Source: Janthinobacterium sp. FW305-129 (GTDB lineage: Bacteria > Pseudomonadota > Gammaproteobacteria > Burkholderiales > Burkholderiaceae_D). From it: DNA of 64,000 bases. Below, piece after piece: positions 8,475 to 17,994 of the stretch. The notes beneath the pieces were generated by a model. That model made no database searches and was not told the DNA's origin. It was given only the letters and a program-made list of their open reading frames with translations. The translations under genes were made by a program, and so were the position numbers. Numbering within the stretch: position 1 is the first letter of the stretch; every line of letters begins with the position of its first letter. The stretch lies in contig NZ_JACYMM010000005.1 of assembly GCF_020858115.1 (NCBI RefSeq), positions 248,001 to 312,000 of the forward strand, in the 5' to 3' direction.

Positions 8475-9545
8475 ATGACGCTTCCCGAGAATGACACCAG
8501 CCGGCTCGACGCCATCAGCGCCGCCGCCACCGAAGTGGCCGCGCAAAACGTGGCCGACCTGCTGGCCATGGCCATCTGCCACCGCCCGGACGAACCATCC
8601 CTGATCGTCTGCGACAAGCGCAGCTGGCTCAATGTCGTGCTGACGGAAGCGTACCGCCAGGCCTTGCCGGACGCGAGCTTCATCGACTTCGACGAGGTCA
8701 CGCCGGACGCCGTGCTGGCCGCGTTTGCCGACCTGCCGGCCGGCAGCCTCGTCGTGCTGATCCAGTCGACCAGCTTCCGTCTGGAAGCGTTCCGCATCCG
8801 CATCGAGCTGTTCAAGCGGGGCCTGAAAGTGATCGAACACGTGCATTTGTCGCGCATGCCCGGCGTGCAGGGACTGCACTACATCGCTTCGCTGGCCTAC
8901 GATCCCGCCTACTACCGGGGCGTGGGCCACGCGCTGAAGGCGCGCATCGACGGCGCCCGCCACGGCATGGTCGACAGCGGCGGCGAGCAGCTGGTCTTCG
9001 CTTCCCCCTTCGAAGCGGCCAAACTGAATATCGGCGACTACAGCGGCATGAACAACATCGGCGGCCAGTTCCCGCTCGGTGAAGTGTTTACGGAAGCGCA
9101 GGACCTGGAAGCGGTGAACGGGCGCGTGCGCATCTTCGTCTTCGGCGACACGCACTTCATGGTCAACCGCCCCGACACGCCAATTACCCTGATCATCGAC
9201 AAGGGCAGAGTCACAGGCACGGAAAACGCCACGCCGGAATTTACCGCCATGCTCGAGATCATCCGCGCGCATGAAGGCGAAGTGTGGGTGCGCGAACTGG
9301 GCTTCGGCATGAACCGCGCCTTTTCGCGCGAACAGCTGGTCAACGACATCGGCACGTATGAACGCATGTGCGGCATCCACCTGTCGCTGGGCGCCAAGCA
9401 CGGCGTGTATACAAAACCGCAGTTTAAGCGCAAGGATGCGCGCTACCACGTCGACATCTTCGCCGTCACCGAAGCCGTTTATCTGGACGACGAGCGCGTG
9501 TACGCCGATGGCGCGTGGACGCTGGAAGCCGTCGCGTTCAATTGA
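8475..9545 (+). CDS. M29-type aminopeptidase / NicX-like metalloprotein
   Basis: 356 residues from the ATG at 8475 (MTLPENDTSR); an upstream extension in frame is unlikely to be coding. No Shine-Dalgarno is visible. The C-terminal half carries, in order, Glu in FPLGEVFTE, Glu in WVRELGFGMN, His in CGIHLSLG and HxD in RYHVDIF. That is the layout of the two-metal ligands of thermophilic M29 aminopeptidases (aminopeptidase T/AmpS); the related NicX 2,5-dihydroxypyridine dioxygenases use the same fold. It is therefore probably a metal-dependent hydrolase or ring-cleaving dioxygenase in the cytoplasm; which one cannot be decided from sequence. It ends three bases before the convergent LysR gene. 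Confidence 0.72.
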   Translation: MTLPENDTSRLDAISAAATEVAAQNVADLLAMAICHRPDEPSLIVCDKRSWLNVVLTEAYRQALPDASFIDFDEVTPDAVLAAFADLPAGSLVVLIQSTSFRLEAFRIRIELFKRGLKVIEHVHLSRMPGVQGLHYIASLAYDPAYYRGVGHALKARIDGARHGMVDSGGEQLVFASPFEAAKLNIGDYSGMNNIGGQFPLGEVFTEAQDLEAVNGRVRIFVFGDTHFMVNRPDTPITLIIDKGRVTGTENATPEFTAMLEIIRAHEGEVWVRELGFGMNRAFSREQLVNDIGTYERMCGIHLSLGAKHGVYTKPQFKRKDARYHVDIFAVTEAVYLDDERVYADGAWTLEAVAFN

Positions 9546-9548
9546 CCG

Positions 9549-10508
9549 TCAGCTGAAAAATCCGGCGGCGTCCAGCTCGCGGTCCCACGGCGGCACGGGC
9601 TGGTATTCGGCCACCAGGAAATCGATCAGCGCGCGCACCTTGGGCGACATTTGCCGGCTGGCCGGATACAGGGCGCTCAAGTGATTCAGCGGCAGCGCCC
9701 AGCCGGACAGCACGGGCAGCAGGCTGCCATCGAGCAGATTGCGCCAGGCGAGGAACGTGGTGCTGTAGACGATGCCCAGTCCCCGCTGCGCCGCCTGATG
9801 CAGCACCAGGCCATTATTGGCCGTAAAGCCCGCCTGCACGCGCACGCTCACTTCCTCGCGCTGTTCCCCTTCTCCCCGCTGGAAATGCCAGTTCGTGCCA
9901 TCGGTCAGGTGGCTGAAATGCAGGCACTGGTGCTGCAATAAATCCTGCGGCGACTGCGGCACGCCCCATTGCGCCAGGTAGGCGGGACTGGCGCACAGCA
10001 CGGCGCGGCACGGCGCCAAAGGCCGCATGGCCAGCGCGCTGCTGTCCGGGATGCCGCCCACGCGGATGGTCAAGTCGAAACCGTGGCGTATCGGGTCGAG
10101 CAGGGCATCGTCGACAAACAGCTCGGCCCGCACCTGCGGGTGCAGCAGGCTGAAACGGGCGACGGCATCGGCCAGCCACGCGCTGCCGAAACTCGATGGC
10201 GCCTGGATGCGCAGCGGCCCGGCCAGCTCCGCCCCCGCTCCCGCCTGCGCCACGTGCGCCACCATGCGCGCCGCTTCCTGCGCCTGGCTGACGGTGGCCA
10301 TGCACGGCGCCAGGTAGGCGCGGCCCGCATCCGTCAGGCTCACTTCGCGCGTGGAGCGGTGCAGCAGGCGCGCATTGAGGCGCTCTTCCAGCTGCATGAT
10401 GGTCTTGCTGACCATGGCGCGCGTCAGGCCCAGGCGCTGTCCCGCCGCCGTGAAGCTGCGCAGGCGCGCCACTTCGACAAAGATTTCCATCGCTTTTAGT
10501 TGATCCAT
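9549..10508 (-). CDS. LysR-family transcriptional regulator
   Basis: 319 residues. The N-terminal winged helix-turn-helix is clear (MDQLKAMEIFVEVARLRSF, SKTIMQLEERLNARLLHRS, LTDAGRAYL), followed by a periplasmic-binding-protein-like effector domain beginning near residue 95. The pattern belongs to the large CrgA/AaeR-like subgroup. It is divergent from the PhyH/isomerase pair (10619-12276), and a perfect dyad lies five bases upstream of its start codon, so it very probably controls both itself and that pair. The inducer is unknown. Confidence 0.92.
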   Translation of the reverse strand: MDQLKAMEIFVEVARLRSFTAAGQRLGLTRAMVSKTIMQLEERLNARLLHRSTREVSLTDAGRAYLAPCMATVSQAQEAARMVAHVAQAGAGAELAGPLRIQAPSSFGSAWLADAVARFSLLHPQVRAELFVDDALLDPIRHGFDLTIRVGGIPDSSALAMRPLAPCRAVLCASPAYLAQWGVPQSPQDLLQHQCLHFSHLTDGTNWHFQRGEGEQREEVSVRVQAGFTANNGLVLHQAAQRGLGIVYSTTFLAWRNLLDGSLLPVLSGWALPLNHLSALYPASRQMSPKVRALIDFLVAEYQPVPPWDRELDAAGFFS

Positions 10509-10513
10509 GTCAA

Positions 10514-10540
10514 AGATTGTCTGCGTTTTGGCGACAATCT
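10514..10540. promoter_or_regulatory. LysR-type operator dyad
   Basis: AGATTGTC (10514-10521) and GACAATCT (10533-10540) are exact reverse complements with an 11-base spacer, the geometry expected for a LysR recognition site. A further half site, GATTGT, occurs at about 10553-10558. It sits in the 110-base gap between the divergent lysR-like gene and the PhyH gene. Confidence 0.7.
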
Positions 10541-10618
10541 GTCAACCAGAGGGCGATTGTTTGCCACCCTCGTCCATCCTACAATGGCGCTTTCCACTGA
10601 CCTTCCGGAGCCGCCGCC

Positions 10619-11458
10619 ATGCTAACGATCGAACAACAAGAACAATACCAACGCGACGGCTATATCATCCTGCCCGGCTTCAAGGGCGCGGATGAAATCG
10701 CCGCCCTGCGCGCGCGCGCCGGGCAGATTGTCAACGAATTCGATCCCAGCGTCAGCCAGTCGATCTTCACCACGCGCGACCAGGCGAAGAACACCAACGA
10801 TTATTTCCTCGCCTCCGACAACACCATCCGCTGCTTCTTCGAGGAAGAGGCGTTCGGCCCGGACGGCCAGTTGAAACAGGACAAATCGCTGTCGATCAAC
10901 AAGATCGGCCACGCCATGCATGACCTGGACCCCGTCTTCCGTGCCTTTTCGGCCGACCCGAAACTGGCCGACGTGGCGCGCGACCTGGGCCTGGCGCAAG
11001 CCCAGGTCTGGCAATCGATGTACATATTTAAGCAGCCCGGCATCGGCGGCGAAGTGCGCTGGCACCAGGACGCCACGTATTTCGAGACCACGCCGATCAG
11101 CGTGACCACCTTCTGGTTCGCGCTGGAAGACGCGACCCTGGACAACGGCTGCCTGTGGGCCGAGCCGGGCGGCCACCGCGGCCCCCTGCGCGAGCGCTTC
11201 ATCCGCAACGGCGACCAGGTGCGCGTGGAAAAACTCGATGCCATGCCCTGGCCCGACGACAGCACGGCCGTGCCGCTCGAAGTGAAGGCCGGCGCCCTCG
11301 TCTGCTTCCACGGCTTGCTGCCTCACTACAGCGCGCCGAACCGCTCGCCCGTCTCGCGCCACGCCTACACCTTGCATGCGACGGACGGCCAGACCGAATA
11401 CGCGGCGCATAACTGGATACAGCGCGACGCGGCGTTTCCCGTGCGGGGCTTCGTCTGA
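10619..11458 (+). CDS. phytanoyl-CoA dioxygenase (PhyH) family protein
   Basis: 279 residues. Fe(II)/2-oxoglutarate dioxygenase of the PhyH family: the metal pair H-x-D is in WHQDATYF, and the distal His and 2OG-binding Arg are in the VSRHAYTLH region. The N-terminus (YQRDGYIILPGFKGADEI) is typical for the family. It likely hydroxylates a small metabolite; the substrate cannot be told. Its TGA overlaps the next ATG by one base (TGATG at 11456-11460), so it forms an operon with the isomerase, divergent from the LysR regulator. Length is normal. Confidence 0.88.
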   Translation: MLTIEQQEQYQRDGYIILPGFKGADEIAALRARAGQIVNEFDPSVSQSIFTTRDQAKNTNDYFLASDNTIRCFFEEEAFGPDGQLKQDKSLSINKIGHAMHDLDPVFRAFSADPKLADVARDLGLAQAQVWQSMYIFKQPGIGGEVRWHQDATYFETTPISVTTFWFALEDATLDNGCLWAEPGGHRGPLRERFIRNGDQVRVEKLDAMPWPDDSTAVPLEVKAGALVCFHGLLPHYSAPNRSPVSRHAYTLHATDGQTEYAAHNWIQRDAAFPVRGFV

Positions 11459-12276
11459 TGCGCATCCAGGTTTTCGCCGCCCACTGGGGCAATAACGACC
11501 TGGCGCCCGAGGTCTTCATCGACAAAGTACTGACGGCCGGCTTCGACGGAATCGAGATGTCGCTGCCGCTGGACGCCGCCCTGCGCGAGGAATGGACGGA
11601 CCGCATCGCCAGGGCTGGCCTGGACTTGATCGCCGCGCAGTGGGAAACCGTCTTCCACGCTGACTTCGCCCTGCACCGCGCCGCCCTGGCGGAATTGCTG
11701 GAAAACGCCTGCCTGGCGCGCCCCGTGCTGGTCAACACCCACACGGGCAAGGATTTTTATACGCCGGCGCAGAACGGGGAATTGATCGACCTGGCCGCCG
11801 CCATCTCGGAAAAGCACGGCGTGCCCATCGTGCATGAGCTCCACCGCAGCCGCTTTTCCGGCCACCCGATGCTGCTGCTGCCGTATCTGCAGCAGTATCC
11901 GCAACTCCCCTTGACGGCCGACCTGTCGCACTGGTGCTGCGCCTGCGAATCGCTGCTGGAAGACCAGCCGCAGACCCTGGCGCAGGTGCTGCCGCTGGTA
12001 CACCACGTGCATGCGCGCGTGGGCCATGCGCAAGGGCCGCAGGTGGCCGACTTCCGCGCGCCGGAAGCCAAGCCGGCGCTGGACGCCCACCTGGCGTGGT
12101 GGGACGCCATCGTCGCCCTGCGCCGCGCCTCTGGCGCCGAACGCATGACGTTTACGCCGGAATTCGGCCCCGCGCCGTACACGCAAACGCTGCCCTGGAC
12201 GCAGCAACCGGTGAGCGATGCGTGGGAACAGAACGTCGCCATGCTCGCCCTGCTGCGCGCGCGGTACGCCGGGTAA
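11458..12276 (+). CDS. sugar phosphate isomerase/epimerase (xylose isomerase-like TIM barrel)
   Basis: 272 residues. AP-endonuclease-2/xylose-isomerase-like TIM barrel. Candidate metal ligands appear at the expected strand ends: Glu in VHELHRSR, Asp/His in TADLSHW, His in HVHARVGH and Glu in FTPEFGP. Two adjacent Cys (HWCCACE) are unusual. Translation is coupled to the PhyH dioxygenase by a one-base overlap. The pair suggests a short catabolic or modifying route for a sugar, polyol or similar compound, induced through the neighbouring LysR protein. Confidence 0.85.
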   Translation: MRIQVFAAHWGNNDLAPEVFIDKVLTAGFDGIEMSLPLDAALREEWTDRIARAGLDLIAAQWETVFHADFALHRAALAELLENACLARPVLVNTHTGKDFYTPAQNGELIDLAAAISEKHGVPIVHELHRSRFSGHPMLLLPYLQQYPQLPLTADLSHWCCACESLLEDQPQTLAQVLPLVHHVHARVGHAQGPQVADFRAPEAKPALDAHLAWWDAIVALRRASGAERMTFTPEFGPAPYTQTLPWTQQPVSDAWEQNVAMLALLRARYAG

Positions 12277-12321
12277 AGCGCCCGCGTCCCGGCGCCGGAT
12301 CGCCAGGTCCGGCGCCGCGCA

Positions 12322-12350
12322 TTGCAATTAAATAGCGCACTATATATACT
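12322..12350 (+). promoter_or_regulatory. sigma70-type promoter of the OhrR-like gene
   Basis: TTGCAA (12322-12327) and TATACT (12345-12350) with an exact 17-base spacer. The -35 is part of the palindrome ATTGCAAT (12321-12328), a possible operator half. Transcription would begin at about 12357, which is the A of the ATG of the next gene. Confidence 0.6.
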
Positions 12351-12356
12351 GTGCCC

Positions 12357-12818
<462 letters not shown>

Positions 12819-12983
12819 ACGCACTGCTTTTCCGAGCAAAATAAGGCGAAATATCCCCCTGACAGCGCCAGGCAAAAGCTGGCGCACAATCCGCCTTTCT
12901 TTATTACAAATCGATACAAGGATGGCCCCACCCTGCGTATAGAATAGTTGCCACTATTTCCTTACAACAACATCAGGGTGAAT

Positions 12984-15353
12984 ATGCGCATACCTTTCGG
13001 CTCCGTTGCCTCGTTGGCTCTCTGCTTTACCGTGTCGGCCTTCGCTGCCGAACCATTCGACGACAAGTTCCGCCAGCTCGAAGAGGTGCTGCCCACCCCG
13101 AATACCTACCGCACCGCGTCCGGCGCCCCTGGCCACGCCTACTGGCAGCAGCGCGCCGACTACACGATCCGCGCCACCCTGGACGAGGCCAAGCGCGAAA
13201 TCGCCGGCAGCGGCAGCATCACCTACCATAACCAGTCGCCCGATACCCTCGGCTACCTGTGGCTGCAGCTGGATCAGAATATCTACAAGCCCGATTCCGA
13301 CGCGCGCCGCATGACCACGGCGCCCTCGCGCCAGGCATGGGCCAGGACGGCGGGCGAAGACACGATGAAGTTCGAAGGCTTGCGCGGCATGCTGGCGCGC
13401 GGCGACTTCCAGGGCGGCTTCAATATCCGTGCCTTGAAGGGCGCTGACGGCCAGCCTTTGAAGTATGTAGTGAACCGCACCATGATGCGCGTCGACTTGC
13501 CGCAGCCCCTGAAGCCGGGCCAGGACTTCGTCTTCCAGGTCGACTGGGATTACCGCATCAACGAACAGAAGGTGCTGGGCGGGCGCGCCGGCTATGAAGT
13601 CTTCGACGACAAGAATGCGCTGTTCGAAGTGGCGCAATGGTTCCCCCGCATGGCGGCCTATTACGACGCGGCCGGCTGGCAGCACAAGCAGTTCCTCGGC
13701 TCCGGCGAATTCACGCTGGAATTTGGCGACTACGACGTGCAGCTGACCGTCCCCGCCGACCATATCGTCGCTTCCACGGGCGAGTTGCAAAATCCGCAGG
13801 ACGTGCTGTCAGGCGCACAGCGCGAGCGTCTTGAAAAGGCGCGCCGCAGCGACAAGCCCGTCGTCATCGTCACGCAAAAAGAGGCGGAAGCGGCCGAGAA
13901 AACGGTGAGCCGCGCGCAAAAGACGTGGCACTTCAAGGCGGCCAATGTGCGCGACTTCGCCTGGGCCTCGAGCCGCAAGTTCATCTGGGATGCGCAGGGC
14001 TACAAAAAGGGCGGCAGCGACGTGATGGCCATGTCCTACTATCCGAAAGAGGGCAATCCGCTGTGGGAAAAATACAGCACGCAAGCCATCGTGCACACGA
14101 TAGAACAGTACAACAAGTACAGCATCGACTACCCATACCCGACGGCCATTTCCGTCAACGGTCCGGTGGGCGGCATGGAGTATCCGATGATCTCGTTCAA
14201 CGGCCCCCGTCCCGTGAAGGACAAGAAAACGGGCGCGCTCACGTACTCCAAGCGCACCAAGTATGGGCTGATCGGCGTCATCATCCACGAAGTGGGCCAC
14301 AACTACTACCCGATGATCATCAACTCGGACGAACGCCAGTGGACATGGATGGACGAAGGCCTCAACACCTTCGTGCAATACCTGGCGCAGCAGGCGTGGG
14401 AAGAAAATTACCCGGCCTCGCGCGGCGAACCGCGCGAAATCGTCGACTACATGCGTAGCCGCGACCAGGTGCCCATCATGACCAATTCTGAATCGCTCTT
14501 GCAGTTCGGCAACAACGCCTACGCCAAGCCGGCGGCGGGCCTGAACATCCTGCGCGAGACCATCCTCGGGCGCGAGCTGTTCGACTACGCGTTCAAGGAA
14601 TATGCGCAGCGCTGGAAATTCAAGCGTCCCACGCCCGCCGACTTCTTCCGCACCATGGAAGACGCCTCCGGCACGGACCTGGACTGGTTCTGGCGCGGCT
14701 GGTTTTATACGACCGACCCGGTCGACATCAGCATCGACGGCATCAGCGAATACGGCGTGAGCTCGAAAGATCCGGCAACGGAAAAAGCCTGGAAAAAGGC
14801 GCAAAAGGACGCCCAGCCGGAATCCGTCACGAGCCGCGCCAACAAGGGCATGCCGCGCCGCGTCGACGCGCATCCTGAGCTCAAGGATTTCTACAACCAG
14901 CACGACGATTTCACGGTGACCAACAAGGATCGCAACGCCTACGCCGAAGCGCTGGCCGGCCTGGAACCGTGGGAGAAGGATTTGCTGAAACAAGGCAAGC
15001 ACCTGTACCTGGTCGACCTGTCGAACGTGGGCGGCATGGTCATGCCCCTGATCCTCGAGATCGAGCTAAAAAGCGGCAAGAAGTACGTCGAGCGCGTGCC
15101 GGCCGAAGTATGGCGCTACTCGCCGAAGAAAATCACCAAGGTCGTCATCACGGATGAGCCGATGGTGGGCCTGGTGCAGGACCCGTACTGGGAAACGGCC
15201 GACATCGACACCAGCAACAATAGCTGGCCGAGAAAAATCACGCCCTCGCGCCTGGAACTGTTCAAGAGCGAGAAGTCGCCCAGGGAGAACCTGATGCGCG
15301 ATTTTCATACGCCGTTGAAAGACAGCGGCAAGGCCAGGGGCGACGAGGCGTGA
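12984..15353 (+). CDS. secreted M1-family metallopeptidase
   Basis: 789 residues from ATG 12984 (AGGGTG upstream), with a Sec signal peptide (SVASLALCFTVSAFAAEP). Zinc motif HEVGH starts at residue 435 and the third ligand Glu follows 18 residues later in WMDEGLNTF, giving HExxH-x18-E. The exopeptidase-type motif before it reads GGMEYPM, a variant of GAMEN. It acts in the periplasm or outside the cell. The gene overlaps the following DUF6702 gene (GTGA), and that one overlaps a TonB receptor, so peptide hydrolysis, an exported small protein and an outer membrane receptor are made as one unit. Length fits the M1 peptidases found in similar operons. Confidence 0.9.
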   Translation: MRIPFGSVASLALCFTVSAFAAEPFDDKFRQLEEVLPTPNTYRTASGAPGHAYWQQRADYTIRATLDEAKREIAGSGSITYHNQSPDTLGYLWLQLDQNIYKPDSDARRMTTAPSRQAWARTAGEDTMKFEGLRGMLARGDFQGGFNIRALKGADGQPLKYVVNRTMMRVDLPQPLKPGQDFVFQVDWDYRINEQKVLGGRAGYEVFDDKNALFEVAQWFPRMAAYYDAAGWQHKQFLGSGEFTLEFGDYDVQLTVPADHIVASTGELQNPQDVLSGAQRERLEKARRSDKPVVIVTQKEAEAAEKTVSRAQKTWHFKAANVRDFAWASSRKFIWDAQGYKKGGSDVMAMSYYPKEGNPLWEKYSTQAIVHTIEQYNKYSIDYPYPTAISVNGPVGGMEYPMISFNGPRPVKDKKTGALTYSKRTKYGLIGVIIHEVGHNYYPMIINSDERQWTWMDEGLNTFVQYLAQQAWEENYPASRGEPREIVDYMRSRDQVPIMTNSESLLQFGNNAYAKPAAGLNILRETILGRELFDYAFKEYAQRWKFKRPTPADFFRTMEDASGTDLDWFWRGWFYTTDPVDISIDGISEYGVSSKDPATEKAWKKAQKDAQPESVTSRANKGMPRRVDAHPELKDFYNQHDDFTVTNKDRNAYAEALAGLEPWEKDLLKQGKHLYLVDLSNVGGMVMPLILEIELKSGKKYVERVPAEVWRYSPKKITKVVITDEPMVGLVQDPYWETADIDTSNNSWPRKITPSRLELFKSEKSPRENLMRDFHTPLKDSGKARGDEA

Positions 15354-15856
15354 AGCGCTGGCGCCTCCTCGCGGCGAGCCTGCTGGCCTGCGCCAGCATG
15401 GCGGCCGGCGCCCACAATTTTCACATGGGCATCGCCGACATCAGCTACAACGGGGCCAGCGGCAGCACCGAAGTGGTGCACACCTACACGGGCCACGACG
15501 TCGAGGCGCTGCTGACGAACCTGTACCAGCGCCAGTTCGACCTGGGCCAGGAAGACAGCGAAGCGGCCCTGCGCCGTTATGTCGAAAAACAGTTTTACCT
15601 CGTGGGGCCGGACGGCAAGCGATTGCGCCTGAACTGGGTCGGCATGAAGGTCAATGCCGACAACGTGGTGATCTTCCAGGAAATCGAGCACACGCGCCTG
15701 GTCCCCGCCACGCGCATCCACAACCAGTTGCTGATCGACTTCCTGCCCAGCCAGCGCAATACCCTCAACGTGCAGGACAGCGGCAGCATCCAGACGCTGA
15801 TCTTCGACCGCCAGAACACGGAATTGCCGATCCGCCAAGCCCCAGTACACCCATGA
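15350..15856 (+). CDS. DUF6702-like exported protein
   Basis: 168 residues starting at a GTG (15350) that overlaps the upstream stop. Signal peptide LLAASLLACASMAAGAHN. After cleavage it begins with HNFHMGIADISYN and continues with STEVVHTYTGHDVEALL, the pattern of the DUF6702 family, whose members occur next to M1 peptidases in many proteobacteria and Bacteroidetes. No enzyme motif is visible; a periplasmic accessory or binding role is likely. It overlaps the TonB receptor gene by four bases (ATGA). The short length is normal for the family. Confidence 0.82.
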   Translation: MKRWRLLAASLLACASMAAGAHNFHMGIADISYNGASGSTEVVHTYTGHDVEALLTNLYQRQFDLGQEDSEAALRRYVEKQFYLVGPDGKRLRLNWVGMKVNADNVVIFQEIEHTRLVPATRIHNQLLIDFLPSQRNTLNVQDSGSIQTLIFDRQNTELPIRQAPVHP

Positions 15857-17889
15857 CGCCACGCTATCTGCCCCTCTTCCTCGCCGCCCTGTTTTCCGCC
15901 ACCGCCGCCCATGCCGACGACATCTTCCAGCGCGTGCTGGTCGACGGCTCCCGCCTGAACCAGCTGGGCGTGGCCGATTCGGCCAACGCGGGCAGCGTCA
16001 CGCAACAGCAGCTCGACGCGCGCACCAGCTACCGGCCCGGCGAATTGCTCGAAGCCGTACCGGGCTTGATCGCCAGCCAGCATAGCGGCGAGGGCAAAGC
16101 CAACCAGTTCTACTTGCGCGGCTTCAACCTCGATCACGGCACCGACTTGCGCACCACCGTCGACGAGATGCCCGTCAACCAGCGCAGCCATGGCCACGGC
16201 CAGGGCTGGACGGACCTGAACTTTTTGATCCCCGAACTGGCCATGCGCCTCGATTACAAAAAGGGGCCGTATTCGGCGGCGCAAGGCGATTTTTCCTCGG
16301 CGGGCGCGGCGTCCGTCATCTACGCGAACCGACTGACGCAGGGCATCGCCAGCGCGGGCATCGGGCAAAACGGCTTTCGCCGCGCCCTGCTGGCCGATAC
16401 GCTCGATGCGGGCGACGGAAGCCTGCTGTACGCGCTCGAAGCGCAGCACAACGATGGCCCGTTCACGCAGCCGGACCGCTACCGCAAGCGCAATGGCGTG
16501 CTGCGCTACAGCGAAGGCTATGCCAACAACGGCTTCAACGTCACGGCCATGGCGTATGACGCCAGCTGGAACGCCACCGACCAGATTCCGCTGCGCGCCG
16601 TGCAGGACGGCAGCTTGGGCCGCTTCGACGCCATCGATGCCAGCGATGGCGGCAAGGCGCAGCGCTACAGCCTGTCGGGCGCCTGGCGCCAGACGACGGA
16701 CGACGCGTCGTCCAGGGTCAGCGCGTATGCGATCGCCAACCGCCTGGCCCTGTTCTCGAATTTTACGTATGCGCTGGACGACCCGCTCAACGGCGACCAG
16801 TTCGCCCAGCCCGACCGGCGCGTGACGGCCGGCGTCAATGCCAGCCACACTTGGCACCGCCACACGGACAGGGGCAGCAGCGACACCACCATCGGCCTGC
16901 AGCTACAGAACGACAATATCCACAATGGCCTGTACAACACGCGCCAGCGCCAGATCCTGTCGACCACGCGGCAAGACCATATCGTTGAAACCAGCATCGG
17001 CGTGTATGGCGAAAACAGCACGCGCTGGTCGCGCACGCTGCGTACCGTGGCCGGCCTGCGCGCGGACGCCTACCGCTTCGACGTGCGCAGCGACCGCGCC
17101 GCCAATGCGGGCACGGCCAGCGACCATTTGTTCAGCCCCAGCCTGAGCGTGATCGCCGGTCCGTGGCGCGAGACGGAAGCGTATTTCAACATTGGCAATG
17201 GTTTTCACAGCAACGACGCACGCGGCACGACCATCACGGTCGATCCGAAGACGGGCGAGGCGGCCGGCAAGGTCACGCCATTGGTACGCTCGCGCGGCCT
17301 GGAACTGGGCTTGCGCAGCGCCGCCATCGCCGGCCTGCAAACGTCGCTGTCGCTATACCGCCTGGACTTCGATTCCGAGCTGCTGTTCATCGGCGACGCC
17401 GGCGCCACCGAGGCGGGCCGCCCCAGCCGCCGCTACGGCATCGAGTTTTCCAGCTACTACAAGGCGGCCAGCTGGCTGTCGCTGGACCTGGACCTGGCGT
17501 ATGCGCGGGCACGCTCGCGCGGCAGCGACCCGGCGGGCGACTTCATCCCCGGCGCCATCGAAGGCGTGGCCCAGCTAGCCATGACGCTGACGCCGCAGGG
17601 GCCATGGTCAGGGTCCTTACGCCTGCGCTACTTCGGCCCGCGCCCCCTGATCGAGGACAACAGCGTGCGTTCCGCTGCCAGCGTGGGCTTGAACGGGCGT
17701 ATCGCCTACCAGATCGACAAGACCCTGCGCATGGAACTGGAAGGCTACAACCTGGCCAACCGGCGCGACTCGGCCATCGATTACTACTATGCCTCGCGCC
17801 TGCCCAGCGAGACGCAGCCGGTCGACGATATCCACTTCCATCCGGTGGAATCACGCTCGCTGCGCCTGACCCTGGTAAAGAATTTTTAA
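15853..17889 (+). CDS. TonB-dependent outer membrane receptor
   Basis: 678 residues with signal peptide (LPLFLAALFSATAAHADD). Plug domain: YRPGELLEAVPGLIASQH, NQFYLRGFNLDHGTDL, a GQGWTDLNFLIPEL segment. The rest is a 22-strand-type barrel and the last residue is Phe (LTLVKNF), as needed for Bam insertion. The His-rich plug loop (NQRSHGHGQGW) could hint at a metal or metal-complex substrate. Its position behind an M1 peptidase and DUF6702 protein suggests uptake of a peptide or metal chelate; the substrate is unknown. Confidence 0.92.
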   Translation: MTPRYLPLFLAALFSATAAHADDIFQRVLVDGSRLNQLGVADSANAGSVTQQQLDARTSYRPGELLEAVPGLIASQHSGEGKANQFYLRGFNLDHGTDLRTTVDEMPVNQRSHGHGQGWTDLNFLIPELAMRLDYKKGPYSAAQGDFSSAGAASVIYANRLTQGIASAGIGQNGFRRALLADTLDAGDGSLLYALEAQHNDGPFTQPDRYRKRNGVLRYSEGYANNGFNVTAMAYDASWNATDQIPLRAVQDGSLGRFDAIDASDGGKAQRYSLSGAWRQTTDDASSRVSAYAIANRLALFSNFTYALDDPLNGDQFAQPDRRVTAGVNASHTWHRHTDRGSSDTTIGLQLQNDNIHNGLYNTRQRQILSTTRQDHIVETSIGVYGENSTRWSRTLRTVAGLRADAYRFDVRSDRAANAGTASDHLFSPSLSVIAGPWRETEAYFNIGNGFHSNDARGTTITVDPKTGEAAGKVTPLVRSRGLELGLRSAAIAGLQTSLSLYRLDFDSELLFIGDAGATEAGRPSRRYGIEFSSYYKAASWLSLDLDLAYARARSRGSDPAGDFIPGAIEGVAQLAMTLTPQGPWSGSLRLRYFGPRPLIEDNSVRSAASVGLNGRIAYQIDKTLRMELEGYNLANRRDSAIDYYYASRLPSETQPVDDIHFHPVESRSLRLTLVKNF

Positions 17890-17994
17890 CTCAACAAGAA
17901 TAATTCGTATCGCACACTGCACAGGAATCGCCGCGAAGTCGTAGAATGCCAGGCTGGATAAACTGATACAGGCCGCGTTCCGGCCGGCACCGCC

